DNA of 64,000 bases, from contig CAVWAR010000002.1 of assembly GCA_963753075.1 (NCBI GenBank), positions 558,001-622,000 of the forward strand. The letters run 5' to 3'. Numbering within the stretch: position 1 is the first letter of the stretch; each line of letters opens with the position of its first letter. The notes beneath the pieces were generated by a model. It was not told where the DNA came from. It worked only from the letters and a program-made list of their open reading frames with translations, and did not search any database. Below, one piece after another: positions 1 through 10,028 of the stretch. The stretch is from Prado023 sp963753075. Lineage in GTDB: Bacteria > Actinomycetota > Actinomycetes > S36-B12 > CAIYMF01. A program made the position numbers and the translations under genes.

Positions 1-1339
1 ACCGATCGGGACGCGGTCGACGAGAACGGCATCACCACCGAGACATTCCGCAAGCCGGACTGGGCTCCGGAGCGTCTCCGCGGGAACATGTACATCGCTC
101 ATCTGACCACGTTCAGCACCCGGGCTGCTCGGGAGGTGGGGGGCTTCCGCTCGGAGTTCGACGGAGCCCAGGACCACGATCTGGTGCTGCGGATCACGGA
201 GCGTGGGGCCCCTGTGGTGCATATCCCCAAGGTCTTGTACCACTGGCGCCAGCTGCCCTCGTCGACCGCACTCGATCCCGAAGGCGAAGCCTCATGCAGC
301 GTTGCGGGGCAGGGAGGCCGTAGCCGACCATCTTCAGCGCATCGGGATGTCGGGCGAGGTGCGGACAAGCCCGTATCCGGGCTTCTACCTCATCGACCGG
401 GTGCCCACGCCCGCCTCGGTCAGCATCGTGATCCCGACACGTGGCAGCCGCAGTTCACTGGGGGGCAGGAAGGTCGTGATGGTCGCTGAGGCTGTCGCGA
501 GCATCGTGGCCCACGACTACCAGACGGACTACGAGTTAGTTGTCGTGCACGACACCGACGCGAACCCTGCCTACCTGTCCGACCTCCGGGCCCTGGCCGA
601 AGACCGCTTGCGCGTGGTTGACTACGCGCCGCCCTTCAACTTCTCGGCCAAGATCAACCGAGGGGTGGAGGCAAGCGTCGGGGACGTCATCGTGATGCTC
701 AACGACGACGTGTCGGTCGTGACCCCGAACTGGCTGGACCAACTTGTTGCTCTTGCCCAGGGGGCGGATGTGGGGGCTGTGGGGGCCAAGCTGTTGTTCG
801 AGGACGGGTCGATCCAGCACGCGGGCCACCGGTACATTCGCGGTCACATTGGCCACGTGGGAGCAGGGCGCCGGGACGGACCCGGGTACTTCGGGGAGAA
901 CTTGATCGATCGCGAGGTGGTCGGTGTAACGGCTGCTTGTCTCGCACAGCGGCGGGCGGTCTTCGATCATCTGGCGGGGCTCGACGAGTCGTTACCCGGC
1001 AACTTCAACGACGTCGACTACTGCCTGCGCCTGCGCGCGAAGGGGTATCGGATCGTGCAGGGCAACTCCGTTGTCCTCAATCACTACGAGAGCCGTACGC
1101 GGAAGGCGGATGTGGCCCCCTGGGAGTTCCACCGCATCATGGATCGGCTGGGTAGAGACCTCGAGGGCGATCCATTCACGTCACATGGCGACGATTGGGA
1201 CGAATTCCTCCAGCGGCGGACCTGGCGGGAATGGGTCCGGCACTCGAGCGTGGTTGCCCGCGAGGAGGGAATTGGCGGATTCTCCCGAAAGGCACAGCGG
1301 CGTTTGCGCTATATGAGAGATGCCAGGGGCGGTGACTGA
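1..1339 (+). pseudogene. Dual-domain family 2 glycosyltransferase, 5'-truncated by the window and frameshifted
   Basis: The gene enters from the left edge in frame 1. It reads through the end of one GT2 domain (GGFR, a QDHDLVLR-like segment, then VLYHWR) and should continue into a second GT2 domain. That second domain lies in frame 2 from about position 284: SIVIPTRG, the NDDV metal-binding segment, and FNDVDYCLRLRAKGYR. The expected junction DPE-AKPHA is restored by removing one G at 283-284, so the copy carries a +1 insertion. Such two-domain enzymes add successive sugars to O-antigen or rhamnan-like glycans on the cytoplasmic face of the membrane. It converges on the DUF2142 gene to its right. 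It may be a real disrupted gene or a sequencing or assembly error; the intact codons on both sides suggest a recent event. Confidence 0.8.
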
Positions 1340-1428
1340 TCCGGGGTGCGCTTGCCGTGTTGGAGACCGCGCGGGTCCCAGCACCTCGCGCCGTACAAGG
1401 AGTCCGTAGTCAGGTCGAGTGCTGCTTG

Positions 1429-3015
1429 TCAGCGGAGGATCTCGTTCTGGATATCCTCACTATCTGACGGGCGTCCTTCGTGAGGATTTGGCCGAAAGGA
1501 TGCTCGGAACTGATTCGACTGACCCCCCGCACGAGAACCGGCCATGAGCGCGATGATCCCGGCGAGTATCCCGAAGGAGACGGATCCAACGAGCCAGATA
1601 GTCATTGGTTCAACACTCACGCCCCACCACCATTCCTTGCCGTCGTTCAAGTTGACCGAGGCAACGTCCACACCCGTGATGTATCTGCGCATCAGGATGT
1701 GCAGGGCTACTGCGTGGGCCATTGCGGCTAGTGCCGCGATCCACAGGGTCTGGCGCCTGTTCGGGCCTTGGCCCGGGTCAGCTCCCTTGATTGCCAAGAT
1801 GCCCAGCATGATCATCACGACAGGCAGCAGGTAGCGTGACTGAACCCACAGGCCAACCGGATAGCCAACTCGCTCAAGCATCCAGAGCGGCAGGAGCAGG
1901 GCTGCTAGAGCGGTCAAGGCGGCGGCGAGCGCTCGCCTTGTCCCGAGCCCGCCGACTCCAAGTCCGAGGATCGCCCCCAGGGCCAGCGCTACCGATCCCT
2001 GCACAAGCGCCGGCATGGCTACATCCAGCCACCCGAGCCGTGTGGCGAGGTCTCCGACGTAGAGGGACAGGACGTCCAGCACATTCTGCGCGGTCGACGA
2101 CTCGCGGTCGGTTGCCGGGGCCCCGCCGGTGACCAGACTCCCCGACTGACGGGTCATGAAGGCGACGGTGAGGACCACCGCGACTGGGGCGAGCGTGAGG
2201 ATCTGTCGGGGAGCGATCGACCGACTCGTCGACAGGCGGATTGTCATTGCGCAGACAATGGCTAGGCCTGCGAAGAACACGGCATCACTCCGCGAAAGGA
2301 CTGCCAGGAGGGCAGCCAGCGCTGCCATCGCCCCCGATGGCCACCCGTTCCCCCCATCAGCGGAACGCTCCAGAGCGGCCGCAGTGAAAGGGAACACAGC
2401 CGCTGCCGCCGCGATGGCGATGCCGCTCGGGTTCGTGCTCGAGAACACGAAGAGGCCGAGCGGCACTGAGCCGACAAGCCAGTAGAGCCAGAGGCGCCAC
2501 CGATCCGTTCGGCTGGTGGCCATGCCTGCCCCTACAAGGAGCAGAAGACACACAACTGCACTTGCCTGACGCATCAGCACGATGGACCCTGCAGCCGAGT
2601 CGACGACCAGGAGGCGCATGAATGCGTAGAAGCCCCCCGGGTACGCGGCGTTGTTGGCCCTCATGGTGTACGTCTCAGGAGGGGTGTAGGAGGTGCTACC
2701 GGCTCCATCGGGATAGACGCATGCCGCGGATACTTCCGGCTTGAAGGCTGCGCAGTTCGAGGACTGGATCGCGAGCTTCGGAACGGAGACGATCAGTGGT
2801 TGGCCCGGGCTCGGCCCCTCCAGCACCGAGCATCCAGCATCCTCAGGCGACCAAGCGCACCAGATCGAGGCTAGGTGGAAGTCGTCGTCGGGACTGGATC
2901 CCGGGGCAGAAGCAACCGTCCAACACAGCGAGACCAGCACAGCGAGCGCCGATGCACTCATGCCGATCAGCAGTGATTTCCGGCGTCGTGGATCCAAATC
3001 ACGTAATCGATTCAC
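1429..3015 (-). CDS. DUF2142 family polytopic membrane protein
   Basis: About 528 residues. The first hydrophobic segment follows SLLIGMSAS near the N-terminus, then comes an extracytoplasmic loop of about 120 residues (four Cys, ending TMRANNAAYPGGFY) and roughly ten further membrane helices. This is the arrangement of DUF2142 proteins, which sit in polysaccharide loci and are thought to be membrane glycosyltransferases or polymerase-like proteins; the biochemistry is not established. I chose the GTG at 3015 because a GAGG box lies 9 nt upstream; ATG at 2961 is an alternative. Upstream in-frame sequence is Arg/Pro-rich and overlaps the neighbouring glycosyltransferase, so it is not coding. 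It is the last gene of the leftward cluster, and since no separate Wzy is visible it is the best local candidate for that role (inference). Confidence 0.75.
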   Translation of the reverse strand: MNRLRDLDPRRRKSLLIGMSASALAVLVSLCWTVASAPGSSPDDDFHLASIWCAWSPEDAGCSVLEGPSPGQPLIVSVPKLAIQSSNCAAFKPEVSAACVYPDGAGSTSYTPPETYTMRANNAAYPGGFYAFMRLLVVDSAAGSIVLMRQASAVVCLLLLVGAGMATSRTDRWRLWLYWLVGSVPLGLFVFSSTNPSGIAIAAAAAVFPFTAAALERSADGGNGWPSGAMAALAALLAVLSRSDAVFFAGLAIVCAMTIRLSTSRSIAPRQILTLAPVAVVLTVAFMTRQSGSLVTGGAPATDRESSTAQNVLDVLSLYVGDLATRLGWLDVAMPALVQGSVALALGAILGLGVGGLGTRRALAAALTALAALLLPLWMLERVGYPVGLWVQSRYLLPVVMIMLGILAIKGADPGQGPNRRQTLWIAALAAMAHAVALHILMRRYITGVDVASVNLNDGKEWWWGVSVEPMTIWLVGSVSFGILAGIIALMAGSRAGGQSNQFRASFRPNPHEGRPSDSEDIQNEILR

Positions 3016-3161
3016 GTCCCGAATCCTCGCATGGGAGTCCCGCGCCCCTGCGCGACTTGGTCGGCAAGCAGCCGATGGCGCGCCGACGAGGAGTTGTGAC
3101 GGTTGCTGGATCGCCACTCTGTGACGTGAGCGAGGTCCGCCGGGTCGCCTGTGCTCACTCT

Positions 3162-4346
3162 TCAGCCTCGGCCACGTCGGGGCGTCCTCAATCCATCCAG
3201 GTAGTCCGATTCCCTTGCCCCGAGTTTGCGCCAGTCGTAGTCCCCGGCGCGGTGCGCGATGCCATCGATGTCGGTGCGACGCCACTGTCGGAGCACGGCA
3301 GCTGCGGCGAGGTCGCCGCGGAAGGGTTCGGCGGGCACCAACTCCCCACCCGATCCGACCGACTCCGGCAGGCCGCCGACATCGGTGGCGACGACTCGAG
3401 CCCCGCATGCCTGCGCCTCGAGTGCCACGCAACTCCAGCCCTCGTTTCGGGAGGGGATGAGCACGACATCGGCTGACCTCATGTGCTCAGCCACCGTGTC
3501 CGGGGCTACTCGTCCTAGGAACTCCGTGCCAGTCGAGGCCAGTTGCTTCATGAGTCTCGCTCGCATGGACCCGTCGCCGATCACACGCAGTCGAGCCGAG
3601 GGCTCCAGATCCTGCACCTCCCGAACGATCCCCGGGAGGCGATCAGCACCCTTCACGGGGACCAACCCTCCGACGAAGAGCATCCTCAAGGAAGTCGATT
3701 CAGAGCGGCCCACAGGGCGAAAGACTGCGCTGTCTACCCCATTGGGCGTCACCTCGGAGGCTCCCGGGACCAGCCCCATCCGCCGGGCGTTTCGGCGAAG
3801 GGCGTCACTGACGAAGAAGAGTGCGGCAGACTCTTGAGCGACTCGGCGAAACGCAGATCGACGCCAGCGGAACAACTGGTTCACGTCGCTGCCATGGAGG
3901 GACACCGTGAAGGGCACCCCCAGTTGCCGCGCGATCTCCCCGGCAACTCCGCCAGCCCAGAACTCGTACATGCCATGACCTTGGATGACGTCGTAATCGT
4001 CACGATCGAGGGTAGCCAAGATGCCCTGCGCGACTCGACGTACGAGGGGCTCCGGATAGCCGGCGAGCCCCGCCCACCGTTCCCACTCTCGGATTCGCGC
4101 GGGTACTGGGAGCCACGGGATCTCGGCGCTCGGGGGGTCCGCGGTCGGATATCTCCTCACGGTCCCTGGGCCGGACCCGTGCCGCAGCAGGTCTGTCGTC
4201 CGAGTTGAGCCAGATGTGACTAGCGGGTACACGAGCGATACGTCGTTGCCGGCGGCCCGGAGTCCCCCGAGGCGCGGCGGGATGAACACCCCACCGAGGG
4301 GGTTCGCAGGTGTTGGGCCGATATTGCTCACCACAAGGATTCGCAC
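3162..4346 (-). CDS. Family 4 glycosyltransferase (GT-B fold)
   Basis: 394 residues, normal for GT4. The N-terminal Rossmann domain starts RILVVSNIGP and contains SLHGSDVNQL. The C-terminal domain has LFVGGLVPVKGADRL and the signature SRNEGWSCVALEAQACG, the E-x7-E type donor-phosphate site. It would transfer a sugar from a nucleotide donor to a growing lipid-linked glycan; donor and acceptor cannot be told from sequence. The GTG start at 4346 is supported by GAGG about 7 nt upstream. It is transcribed leftward between the flippase gene and the DUF2142 gene. The segment between it and the flippase is unusually long and holds no recognisable gene. Confidence 0.85.
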   Translation of the reverse strand: MRILVVSNIGPTPANPLGGVFIPPRLGGLRAAGNDVSLVYPLVTSGSTRTTDLLRHGSGPGTVRRYPTADPPSAEIPWLPVPARIREWERWAGLAGYPEPLVRRVAQGILATLDRDDYDVIQGHGMYEFWAGGVAGEIARQLGVPFTVSLHGSDVNQLFRWRRSAFRRVAQESAALFFVSDALRRNARRMGLVPGASEVTPNGVDSAVFRPVGRSESTSLRMLFVGGLVPVKGADRLPGIVREVQDLEPSARLRVIGDGSMRARLMKQLASTGTEFLGRVAPDTVAEHMRSADVVLIPSRNEGWSCVALEAQACGARVVATDVGGLPESVGSGGELVPAEPFRGDLAAAAVLRQWRRTDIDGIAHRAGDYDWRKLGARESDYLDGLRTPRRGRG

Positions 4347-4862
4347 GGCTCAACCTCGCCGCGGCTCGGGGGAGTGATGCGCAAGCGGCAAGCTGGCTCC
4401 GGTGCGACGCCAGTCGATCCGTGGATGCGGCGCAGACAGGTGAGTCCACAGCGGCCCACAGATCACCGAAACCAGAAACCGGTTCATGGCCGGCGTCATC
4501 GTCCACCTCAACTCCTTGGCACATACTCGGGAGAGCAGTCCATCACACCTCTCGGCACTGCTGACCCGACGGGTGCTGGGTCGCTGTGCCGGCGCAGGAT
4601 TCTGGAGGCCTACCACCCCGCACAAGGCACCCATCCTCCTCCCTCGACCAGCAGATCACCCTTGCGTTCGTGCCGCACCACCCCACCCAGTGAACACCGG
4701 CCGGGTCAAGACGACCCGAATACGTGGCTTCCTGGAGCGCAACAACTGCACGGCCGGCAGACCCGCAGGTCACTTCAAGCGCCCGGGAGTCCTGAACCTC
4801 ATCCTCTTCACTGCCTCCAGCATGAGTTCTGGAAGGGCTTCGCCAGCTCGATCCACGTGGGT
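4347..4862. other. 516-bp gap without a recognisable gene
   Basis: Short open frames exist on both strands but none has a recognisable motif, good codon use and a ribosome site together. A leftward 28-codon frame starting GTG directly after the flippase stop (VDRAGEALPELMLEAVKRMR...) could be the remnant of a lost gene; the reading then breaks. I see no transposase remnant, tRNA or clear terminator. Confidence 0.5.
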
Positions 4863-6314
4863 TCAGGTCGGCGTTGTTGCATCGGGTCTTGCTGCGCCGG
4901 AGGCGCCGCGCCGTCTCGACGCCCGCAGACTCGCGTACGTCAGAACGCAGATGACCGCTGTGGTAAATGTCCAGCTAGCCGCTACCCACGCCTCGCCGGG
5001 TCTCGCCGTGTTCAGCGCAGCCTGCATCATGGCTGCTGCCGCAATTGCCACGAGACGTCCTCGTGCAATCTGGAACTGGAAGACCCTCGAGGAGAGAGTG
5101 AGCATGGATGCGGATAGGAACAGGTAGGCGCACGCCACCGTGAGGCCAGCGCCGAGGATTCCGTATCTGGGGACCAGAACCGCGAGCAGAATGAGATCCA
5201 CCAGAGCGGCCGCAACCGTCACGACCGGGATTAGCGCCGTGCGCTTCATGATCACGAGGCCGGTTGACGCGAAGAGGGAGATGCCAGAGAACGCTGCCCC
5301 CAGCGTGAGGAAGGGCAGCGCCTTCGCCGCTGGTTCGTATCCTTCGCCGCCGACAACATGGATGAGGGCAGGAGCCAGCGCACCGACCGTTGTGGCCGCC
5401 ACGGTGTACCCAGCCGTGGCGATCTGTGTGGCTAGGGCCGTGGCCTCCCTAGCTCTGCCGCCGCTCTCCACGTACATGCTGGCGATCCGTGGTGTCCAGG
5501 CTTGGCCCAAAGCCAGCGTCAGGACCGTGAACGGCCCCATGGCTGTGACCGCAAGCCCGTACGCTCCGAGTTCTGCTGGGCTCACATGTGCGCCCACGGC
5601 AATGCGGTCAGCGCCGTTGAAGACCCACGCAGCGAGGCTGGCAGGGATCAGGGGAGCGCCGAACCTCAACATGGGTTGCAGGACAGGCCATGACAGTCGG
5701 CCTCCAAACGACCCGCGCACGAGCGGCAGGCGGACCAGGCACCCAAGCGCCTCGCCGACCAGAGTGCCGAGCACGATCCCGAAAACGCCCAGGTCCAGTC
5801 GTGTCGCAAAGGTGATGCCGAGAGCAGCGTTGCCCGCGGCAATCAGAACTGTCGTCAGGGCGAAGGGCACAGGACGGAACGTGTTTCTCAGGATCTGGGC
5901 GAGCATCCGAGAGAGTTGGGCAGGAACCAGCCCAATGAACCCAATTGTCAGCAGCACGGCCAGATTGCTGCCCGGCCGAAGCCGGTCGGCCAACCACGGA
6001 GCGGCTAGGCAGGCCACGGCGGCTACGGCAACAGACCAGGCGCCCAGGAATCCGATCCATGTCGACGCTAGGACCCGCTTGTCCACCTCGGTCCGTGCAT
6101 CTGCCCAGAAGCGGGCCAGCGCTACATCCCCACCGAGGATCATCACTCCGGAGAGCATTGTCGTGGCAGCGAGGGTCAGTGCCAGGTATCCGTATTGCTC
6201 CGGTCCCAGGGCTCTGGAGTAGACCGGGATGGCGAGGAACTGGAGTATCCCAGCCCCCACGAAGCCTGCCAAGTAGATCGAGGCCTCGCGGCTGAACTGC
6301 CGTCCGACAGCCAC
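4863..6314 (-). CDS. Wzx-type polysaccharide flippase (MOP superfamily)
   Basis: 483 residues with about 12-14 hydrophobic segments, the usual size for a flippase of the MATE/MOP superfamily. The N-terminus has a polar start followed by IYLAGFVGAGILQFLAIPVY and SRALGPEQYGYLAL, typical of the polysaccharide biosynthesis protein family (PF01943/PF13440). It should move undecaprenyl-linked repeat units across the cytoplasmic membrane. The GTG start at 6314 is preceded by GGAGG at 8 nt. It sits between two GT4 genes on the same strand, as expected for a Wzx-dependent locus. The C-terminal tail is basic and ends DATTPT. Confidence 0.85.
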   Translation of the reverse strand: MAVGRQFSREASIYLAGFVGAGILQFLAIPVYSRALGPEQYGYLALTLAATTMLSGVMILGGDVALARFWADARTEVDKRVLASTWIGFLGAWSVAVAAVACLAAPWLADRLRPGSNLAVLLTIGFIGLVPAQLSRMLAQILRNTFRPVPFALTTVLIAAGNAALGITFATRLDLGVFGIVLGTLVGEALGCLVRLPLVRGSFGGRLSWPVLQPMLRFGAPLIPASLAAWVFNGADRIAVGAHVSPAELGAYGLAVTAMGPFTVLTLALGQAWTPRIASMYVESGGRAREATALATQIATAGYTVAATTVGALAPALIHVVGGEGYEPAAKALPFLTLGAAFSGISLFASTGLVIMKRTALIPVVTVAAALVDLILLAVLVPRYGILGAGLTVACAYLFLSASMLTLSSRVFQFQIARGRLVAIAAAAMMQAALNTARPGEAWVAASWTFTTAVICVLTYASLRASRRRGASGAARPDATTPT

Positions 6315-6426
6315 TCGTTCGACCTCCAGGCGTGCTTCGGCTAACTACGTGCTCGTAAGGTACTGGCTGACCCCCAACAGCGCGACAACCGCGGCGGAGT
6401 CAACTGATGCGGCAGAGGCCACGGAA

Positions 6427-7671
6427 TCAGGACTGTCGGCGACTTGCGGAAGGACTCGCGCTCCAGATGCCATCAGCAGCGAGTCGAGCTGCCAGATCGC
6501 TCGAGGCATGAGATTCGGCCCACGCTCTCAGTTCGCTGGACAGCTCCGGCCCAGTGTCCGGCCGCTCTAGGGCTTTGACCATCGCCGTCGTGACGGACGC
6601 CACGTCGTAGTCAGCGGTCCAGCCCAGTCCGAAAGCCTCCACAAGGTCGCGGTTGGGACCGGGGCCCGCGTAGACGACGGGAACCCCGCAGGCGAGGGCG
6701 GCGTACATCTTGGTGGGAACGGCGTACTCGTAGCCGGAACCGGGCATGAGGCTTGCGAGTGCGCAAACCGACCCGCGAAGCCAGGATGCAGTTTCTTCAG
6801 GGCTCTTGCGTCCCATGACCATCATGCAGCCCTCTGAGAGGGTCGAGGCGATCTCCCGCAGAACAGGGTAGTCACTTCCCTGCCCGAGATAGACCAATCG
6901 TGCATCCGGATGTGTCTCCAAGACGCCTCGGAAGGCTTCGGCAAAGATGCGAGCCCCGTGGACTTCGGAGGCAGTCCCGGCGTAGACAAGATACGGACCG
7001 CCAAGGGTTTGTTGCGGACCCGACGGGTTGTAGATGGTGGTGTCCACTCCTTGGCCTACCTCGGTGACTTGAGACCTGGGCACCCACCTGGTCAGCCGGG
7101 ACGTTACGCCCGGCGAGACCGACAGCACGTTGGCCGCACCACGAATGGCGGCCCGCTCAATCGACTGGACGCCGCGCACGATGGGCGAGGGTGCGCTAGT
7201 CGTGCCCGCAGCATCAGACCAGATATCTGCGGCGAAGTAGACGTAGGGAAGGCGACGAATTGAACAGGCGATGCGGACAACCGCTCCGGTCGTGGGTGGA
7301 GGTTCGCAGACGACAACGTCTGTGTGTCGGATGGAAAGAATCCTGAAGAGAAGGGGGAGGTCGAAACTGAGATACTGCAGGTAGCCACGCACGTAGCCTT
7401 CTCGGTCGCGGACTACAGGAAGCCGTCGGACCTTGACCCCTTCGACCTCCGTGTCGTTCCTTGTTCCGGGTGGGGGTGTCGATGTCAAGACGGTCACTTC
7501 CGCCCCGCGGGCGGCCAACTCCTTCACCAGCGCGCCAAGCCGAAGGGGGGCTGCCCCGGGTTCCGGAAGGAAGATGCGCGTCGCTATGACGATGTGCCGA
7601 GCACTGGACGGTCGCTGACGGCTCGTCCACGGACTCCGAGTCCTCGCTGATCGAATGCTGCGGCGCCCCAT
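6427..7671 (-). CDS. Family 4 glycosyltransferase, WcaI/WbuB-like
   Basis: 414 residues. After a basic leader of about 25 residues the GT-B N-domain begins HIVIATRIFLPEPGAAPLRL, the opening seen in WcaI/WbuB-like enzymes that scan for a two-domain donor. The middle region has PYVYFAADIWSDAAG, and the C-terminal domain has YLVYAGTASEVHGA and VPTKMYAALACGVPVVY. The ATG at 7671 is supported by a strong GAGGGGAGG ribosome site 7 nt upstream. It lies 51 bp downstream of the nucleotide-sugar dehydrogenase gene and is probably co-transcribed with it, so its donor may be the diacetamido-uronic acid made by that operon (inference). Confidence 0.85.
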   Translation of the reverse strand: MGRRSIRSARTRSPWTSRQRPSSARHIVIATRIFLPEPGAAPLRLGALVKELAARGAEVTVLTSTPPPGTRNDTEVEGVKVRRLPVVRDREGYVRGYLQYLSFDLPLLFRILSIRHTDVVVCEPPPTTGAVVRIACSIRRLPYVYFAADIWSDAAGTTSAPSPIVRGVQSIERAAIRGAANVLSVSPGVTSRLTRWVPRSQVTEVGQGVDTTIYNPSGPQQTLGGPYLVYAGTASEVHGARIFAEAFRGVLETHPDARLVYLGQGSDYPVLREIASTLSEGCMMVMGRKSPEETASWLRGSVCALASLMPGSGYEYAVPTKMYAALACGVPVVYAGPGPNRDLVEAFGLGWTADYDVASVTTAMVKALERPDTGPELSSELRAWAESHASSDLAARLAADGIWSASPSASRRQS

Positions 7672-7722
7672 GTCGCGCCTCCCCTCACTAGTGCAGGACT
7701 CAAGGACTGCAGGGCCGGCTGA

Positions 7723-9027
7723 CTATGGCAGTCGTGCGGCCATACCTATGCGGAGAACATGAACGCGACTCCAAGCCGTTTTGTCCAGGATGCCCCGTCC
7801 GTCGAGTATTGCTCGTACCCCGGGCAAGTCGGCGGGCCGAAGTTCCCTGTACTCAGCGTGGTCGGCCTGGACTACCGCCGCGTCGACTGGATCGCCGAGT
7901 TTGTATGCGGTCCATCCATACCCGGCGAGTTCGGCCTCATCGAACATCGGGTCGTGGACAGCGACCTTGGCCCCGGCCTGCAGCAGGGCTGTGACGACGG
8001 GGAAGATCCCGGAGAAGGCAGTCTCCTTGACCCCGCCGCGATAGGCGGCACCGAGAACTGCGATCCGGAGGCCTCTCAGGTCCCCGAGGTGCTCAGCAAG
8101 GCGGCCGATGGCGTAGGCGGGCATGGCGGAATTGGCGTCGCGGGCGGCAGCCACAACGGTGGCCTCGGGGTCGTTGTGCAGGTAGAGCCGTGGGTACACA
8201 GGGATGCAGTGCCCGCCCACCGCAATGCCGGGGGTGTGGATGTGACTGTACGGCTGGGAGTTGCACGCCGTGATCACGGCGTGGACGTCAATGCCGTGGC
8301 TGTCAGCAAAGCGCGCGAACTGGTTTGCCAGCCCGATGTTCACGTCGCGGTAGGTGGTCTCGGCCAGCTTGGCCATCTCGGCGGCCTCGGCGCTGCCCAA
8401 CTGCCACACGCCGTTCGGACGGGGAAGGTCGGACCGATCGTCGAACTCGAGCACAGACTCGTAGAACGCGACCCCTGCAGCCTCGGAATCCGGGTCGATG
8501 CCGCCGACCAGCTTGGGATACCGGCGCAGGTCGGCGAACACCCGTCCGGTGAGGACCCGCTCAGGGGAGAACACCAGGTGGAAGTCACGGCCGGCCACCA
8601 GCCCGGAGCCCTCGGAGAGCATCGGCGCGTAGCGGTCCCGGGTCGTACCCACCGGTAGGGTTGTCTCGTAGGAAACGAGCGTTCCGGCCTGCAGCCCGCT
8701 CGCCACATCCTGGGTTGCGGAGTCCATCCAGGCGAAGTCGGGCCTGGCTTCGTCGTCCACAAACAGCGGCACGACCAGAACCACCACCTGGGACTCGGCG
8801 ACCGCCGCAGAGGTGTCGATGGTGGCGGTGAGCAGACCGGCCTCGGTCGCAGCCGCAAGCTGTCCGGCCAGGTCCGCCTCGCCAGGAAAGGGCTCAGCAC
8901 CGGCGTTCACCAGATCGACGGTGCCCGGGTTCACGTCGGCGCCGATGACCCGATGGCCTTTGGACGCGTATTGCACCGCCAACGGCAGGCCGATCTTGCC
9001 CAGTCCGACGACACAGATTGTGCTCAC
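7723..9027 (-). CDS. wbpA: UDP-N-acetyl-hexosamine 6-dehydrogenase (WbpA/WecC type)
   Basis: 434 residues. The N-terminal NAD fold has ICVVGLGKIGLPLA; the central helix has AEMAKLAETTYRDVNIGLAN; the catalytic Cys lies in VGGHCIPVYP, the form found in WbpA/WecC rather than the GGxCLPKD form of UDP-glucose dehydrogenase. It should oxidise C6 of UDP-GlcNAc (or UDP-ManNAc) to the uronic acid with two NAD. The GTG start at 9027 overlaps the stop of the upstream oxidoreductase as GTGA, which implies translational coupling; in-frame sequence further upstream is the antisense of that gene. With the three genes upstream it makes a complete WbpA/B/E/D set. Confidence 0.88.
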   Translation of the reverse strand: MSTICVVGLGKIGLPLAVQYASKGHRVIGADVNPGTVDLVNAGAEPFPGEADLAGQLAAATEAGLLTATIDTSAAVAESQVVVLVVPLFVDDEARPDFAWMDSATQDVASGLQAGTLVSYETTLPVGTTRDRYAPMLSEGSGLVAGRDFHLVFSPERVLTGRVFADLRRYPKLVGGIDPDSEAAGVAFYESVLEFDDRSDLPRPNGVWQLGSAEAAEMAKLAETTYRDVNIGLANQFARFADSHGIDVHAVITACNSQPYSHIHTPGIAVGGHCIPVYPRLYLHNDPEATVVAAARDANSAMPAYAIGRLAEHLGDLRGLRIAVLGAAYRGGVKETAFSGIFPVVTALLQAGAKVAVHDPMFDEAELAGYGWTAYKLGDPVDAAVVQADHAEYRELRPADLPGVRAILDGRGILDKTAWSRVHVLRIGMAARLP

Positions 9028-10028
9028 GCGGGCGCCTCGTTCTGGTTCACGAGCTCCACCGTTCCCAAGGACGCGGCCTTCGCGGCTGCATTGGCGACCG
9101 CAACGGTGGCGGCTGCCTGCCCCAGGGTGACGATGTCGCACGGCTTGTCGAGTACAGCATTGCGGAACTGCTCGTGCTCCACGCGCAAGGGCTCCGGCTT
9201 GGGGAAGGCGTAGCGGGTGACGTCGCCCTCGCTGACTCCGCGGAACCGGGACAGAGAACCCTCGGTGGGTACGACACCATTCTCAAAGAAGGTCAGGTCT
9301 GCTGTGAGGGTGTCTGCGACAAAGGCCCCCTTCTCGCCGGTGATGATCGTGACCCTTTCCTTGATCGGTGACAGCCAGTTGACCAGATGGCTGGTGACGG
9401 TGCCGTCCGCCAACTGACCGGTGATGGCGACCAAGTCCTCGTGGGGGCGCCCAGAGCGATGCGCGGTTCGCGCGGACACACTCGTGTAGGGCTGCTGCGC
9501 CACCCATGCGGTCAGGTCGAGGTCGTGGGTGGCCAGATCGAGGATCACGCCCACGTCAGCGATACGCCCGGGGAACGGGCCCTGGCGACGCGTTGTGATC
9601 TGGTAGATGGACCCGAGGTCACCTCGCTCGATCCGGGCTCGGGCCTGCTGCAGCGCCGGGTTGTACCGTTCGATGTGGCCGACTGCTCCCACCAGCCCGG
9701 CCGCTGCGAAGGCCGCGGCGATCTGACGGGCAGAGACCATGTCGACGGTGAGTGGCTTCTCGATCAGGGCATGCACTCCCGCGTCGGAGAGTACGAGAGC
9801 CGTCCTCAAGTGGTGCTCAGTGGGCGTCGCCACCATCGCGTAGTCGATTCCCAGGCCAAGAAGGGCGTCCAGGTCGTCAACGACTGGTACTCCCGGGGCG
9901 ACTCCGTGCACATTGCCCGCCGGATCGGCGATCCCGACCAACTCGACTCCGTCAAGGCTCGACAGGACACGGGCGTGGTGGCGCCCCATCATGCCGAGCC
10001 CGATCAGCCCGGCCCGTAGCTGCGTCAT
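9024..10028 (-). CDS. wbpB: Gfo/Idh/MocA oxidoreductase, WbpB-like
   Basis: 334 residues. The N-terminal Rossmann motif is GLIGLGMMGRHHARVL and the family EKP motif appears as LIEKPLTVD; a GHIERYNPA stretch and the substrate domain follow. In the Wbp pathway this enzyme oxidises the 3-hydroxyl of UDP-GlcNAcA to the 3-keto sugar, passing hydride to a bound NAD. The start is ATG 10028 (GTG one codon earlier is equally possible); it overlaps the stop of the aminotransferase gene. Placement between the aminotransferase and the 6-dehydrogenase is the main support for WbpB rather than another MocA-family activity. Confidence 0.85.
   Translation of the reverse strand: MTQLRAGLIGLGMMGRHHARVLSSLDGVELVGIADPAGNVHGVAPGVPVVDDLDALLGLGIDYAMVATPTEHHLRTALVLSDAGVHALIEKPLTVDMVSARQIAAAFAAAGLVGAVGHIERYNPALQQARARIERGDLGSIYQITTRRQGPFPGRIADVGVILDLATHDLDLTAWVAQQPYTSVSARTAHRSGRPHEDLVAITGQLADGTVTSHLVNWLSPIKERVTIITGEKGAFVADTLTADLTFFENGVVPTEGSLSRFRGVSEGDVTRYAFPKPEPLRVEHEQFRNAVLDKPCDIVTLGQAAATVAVANAAAKAASLGTVELVNQNEAPA

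Noticed and set aside
6361..6375. A 15-nt match (TACTGGCTGACCCCC) with 40431-40445, both noncoding
   Set aside because: A few such matches are expected by chance in 64 kb and the flanks do not match.
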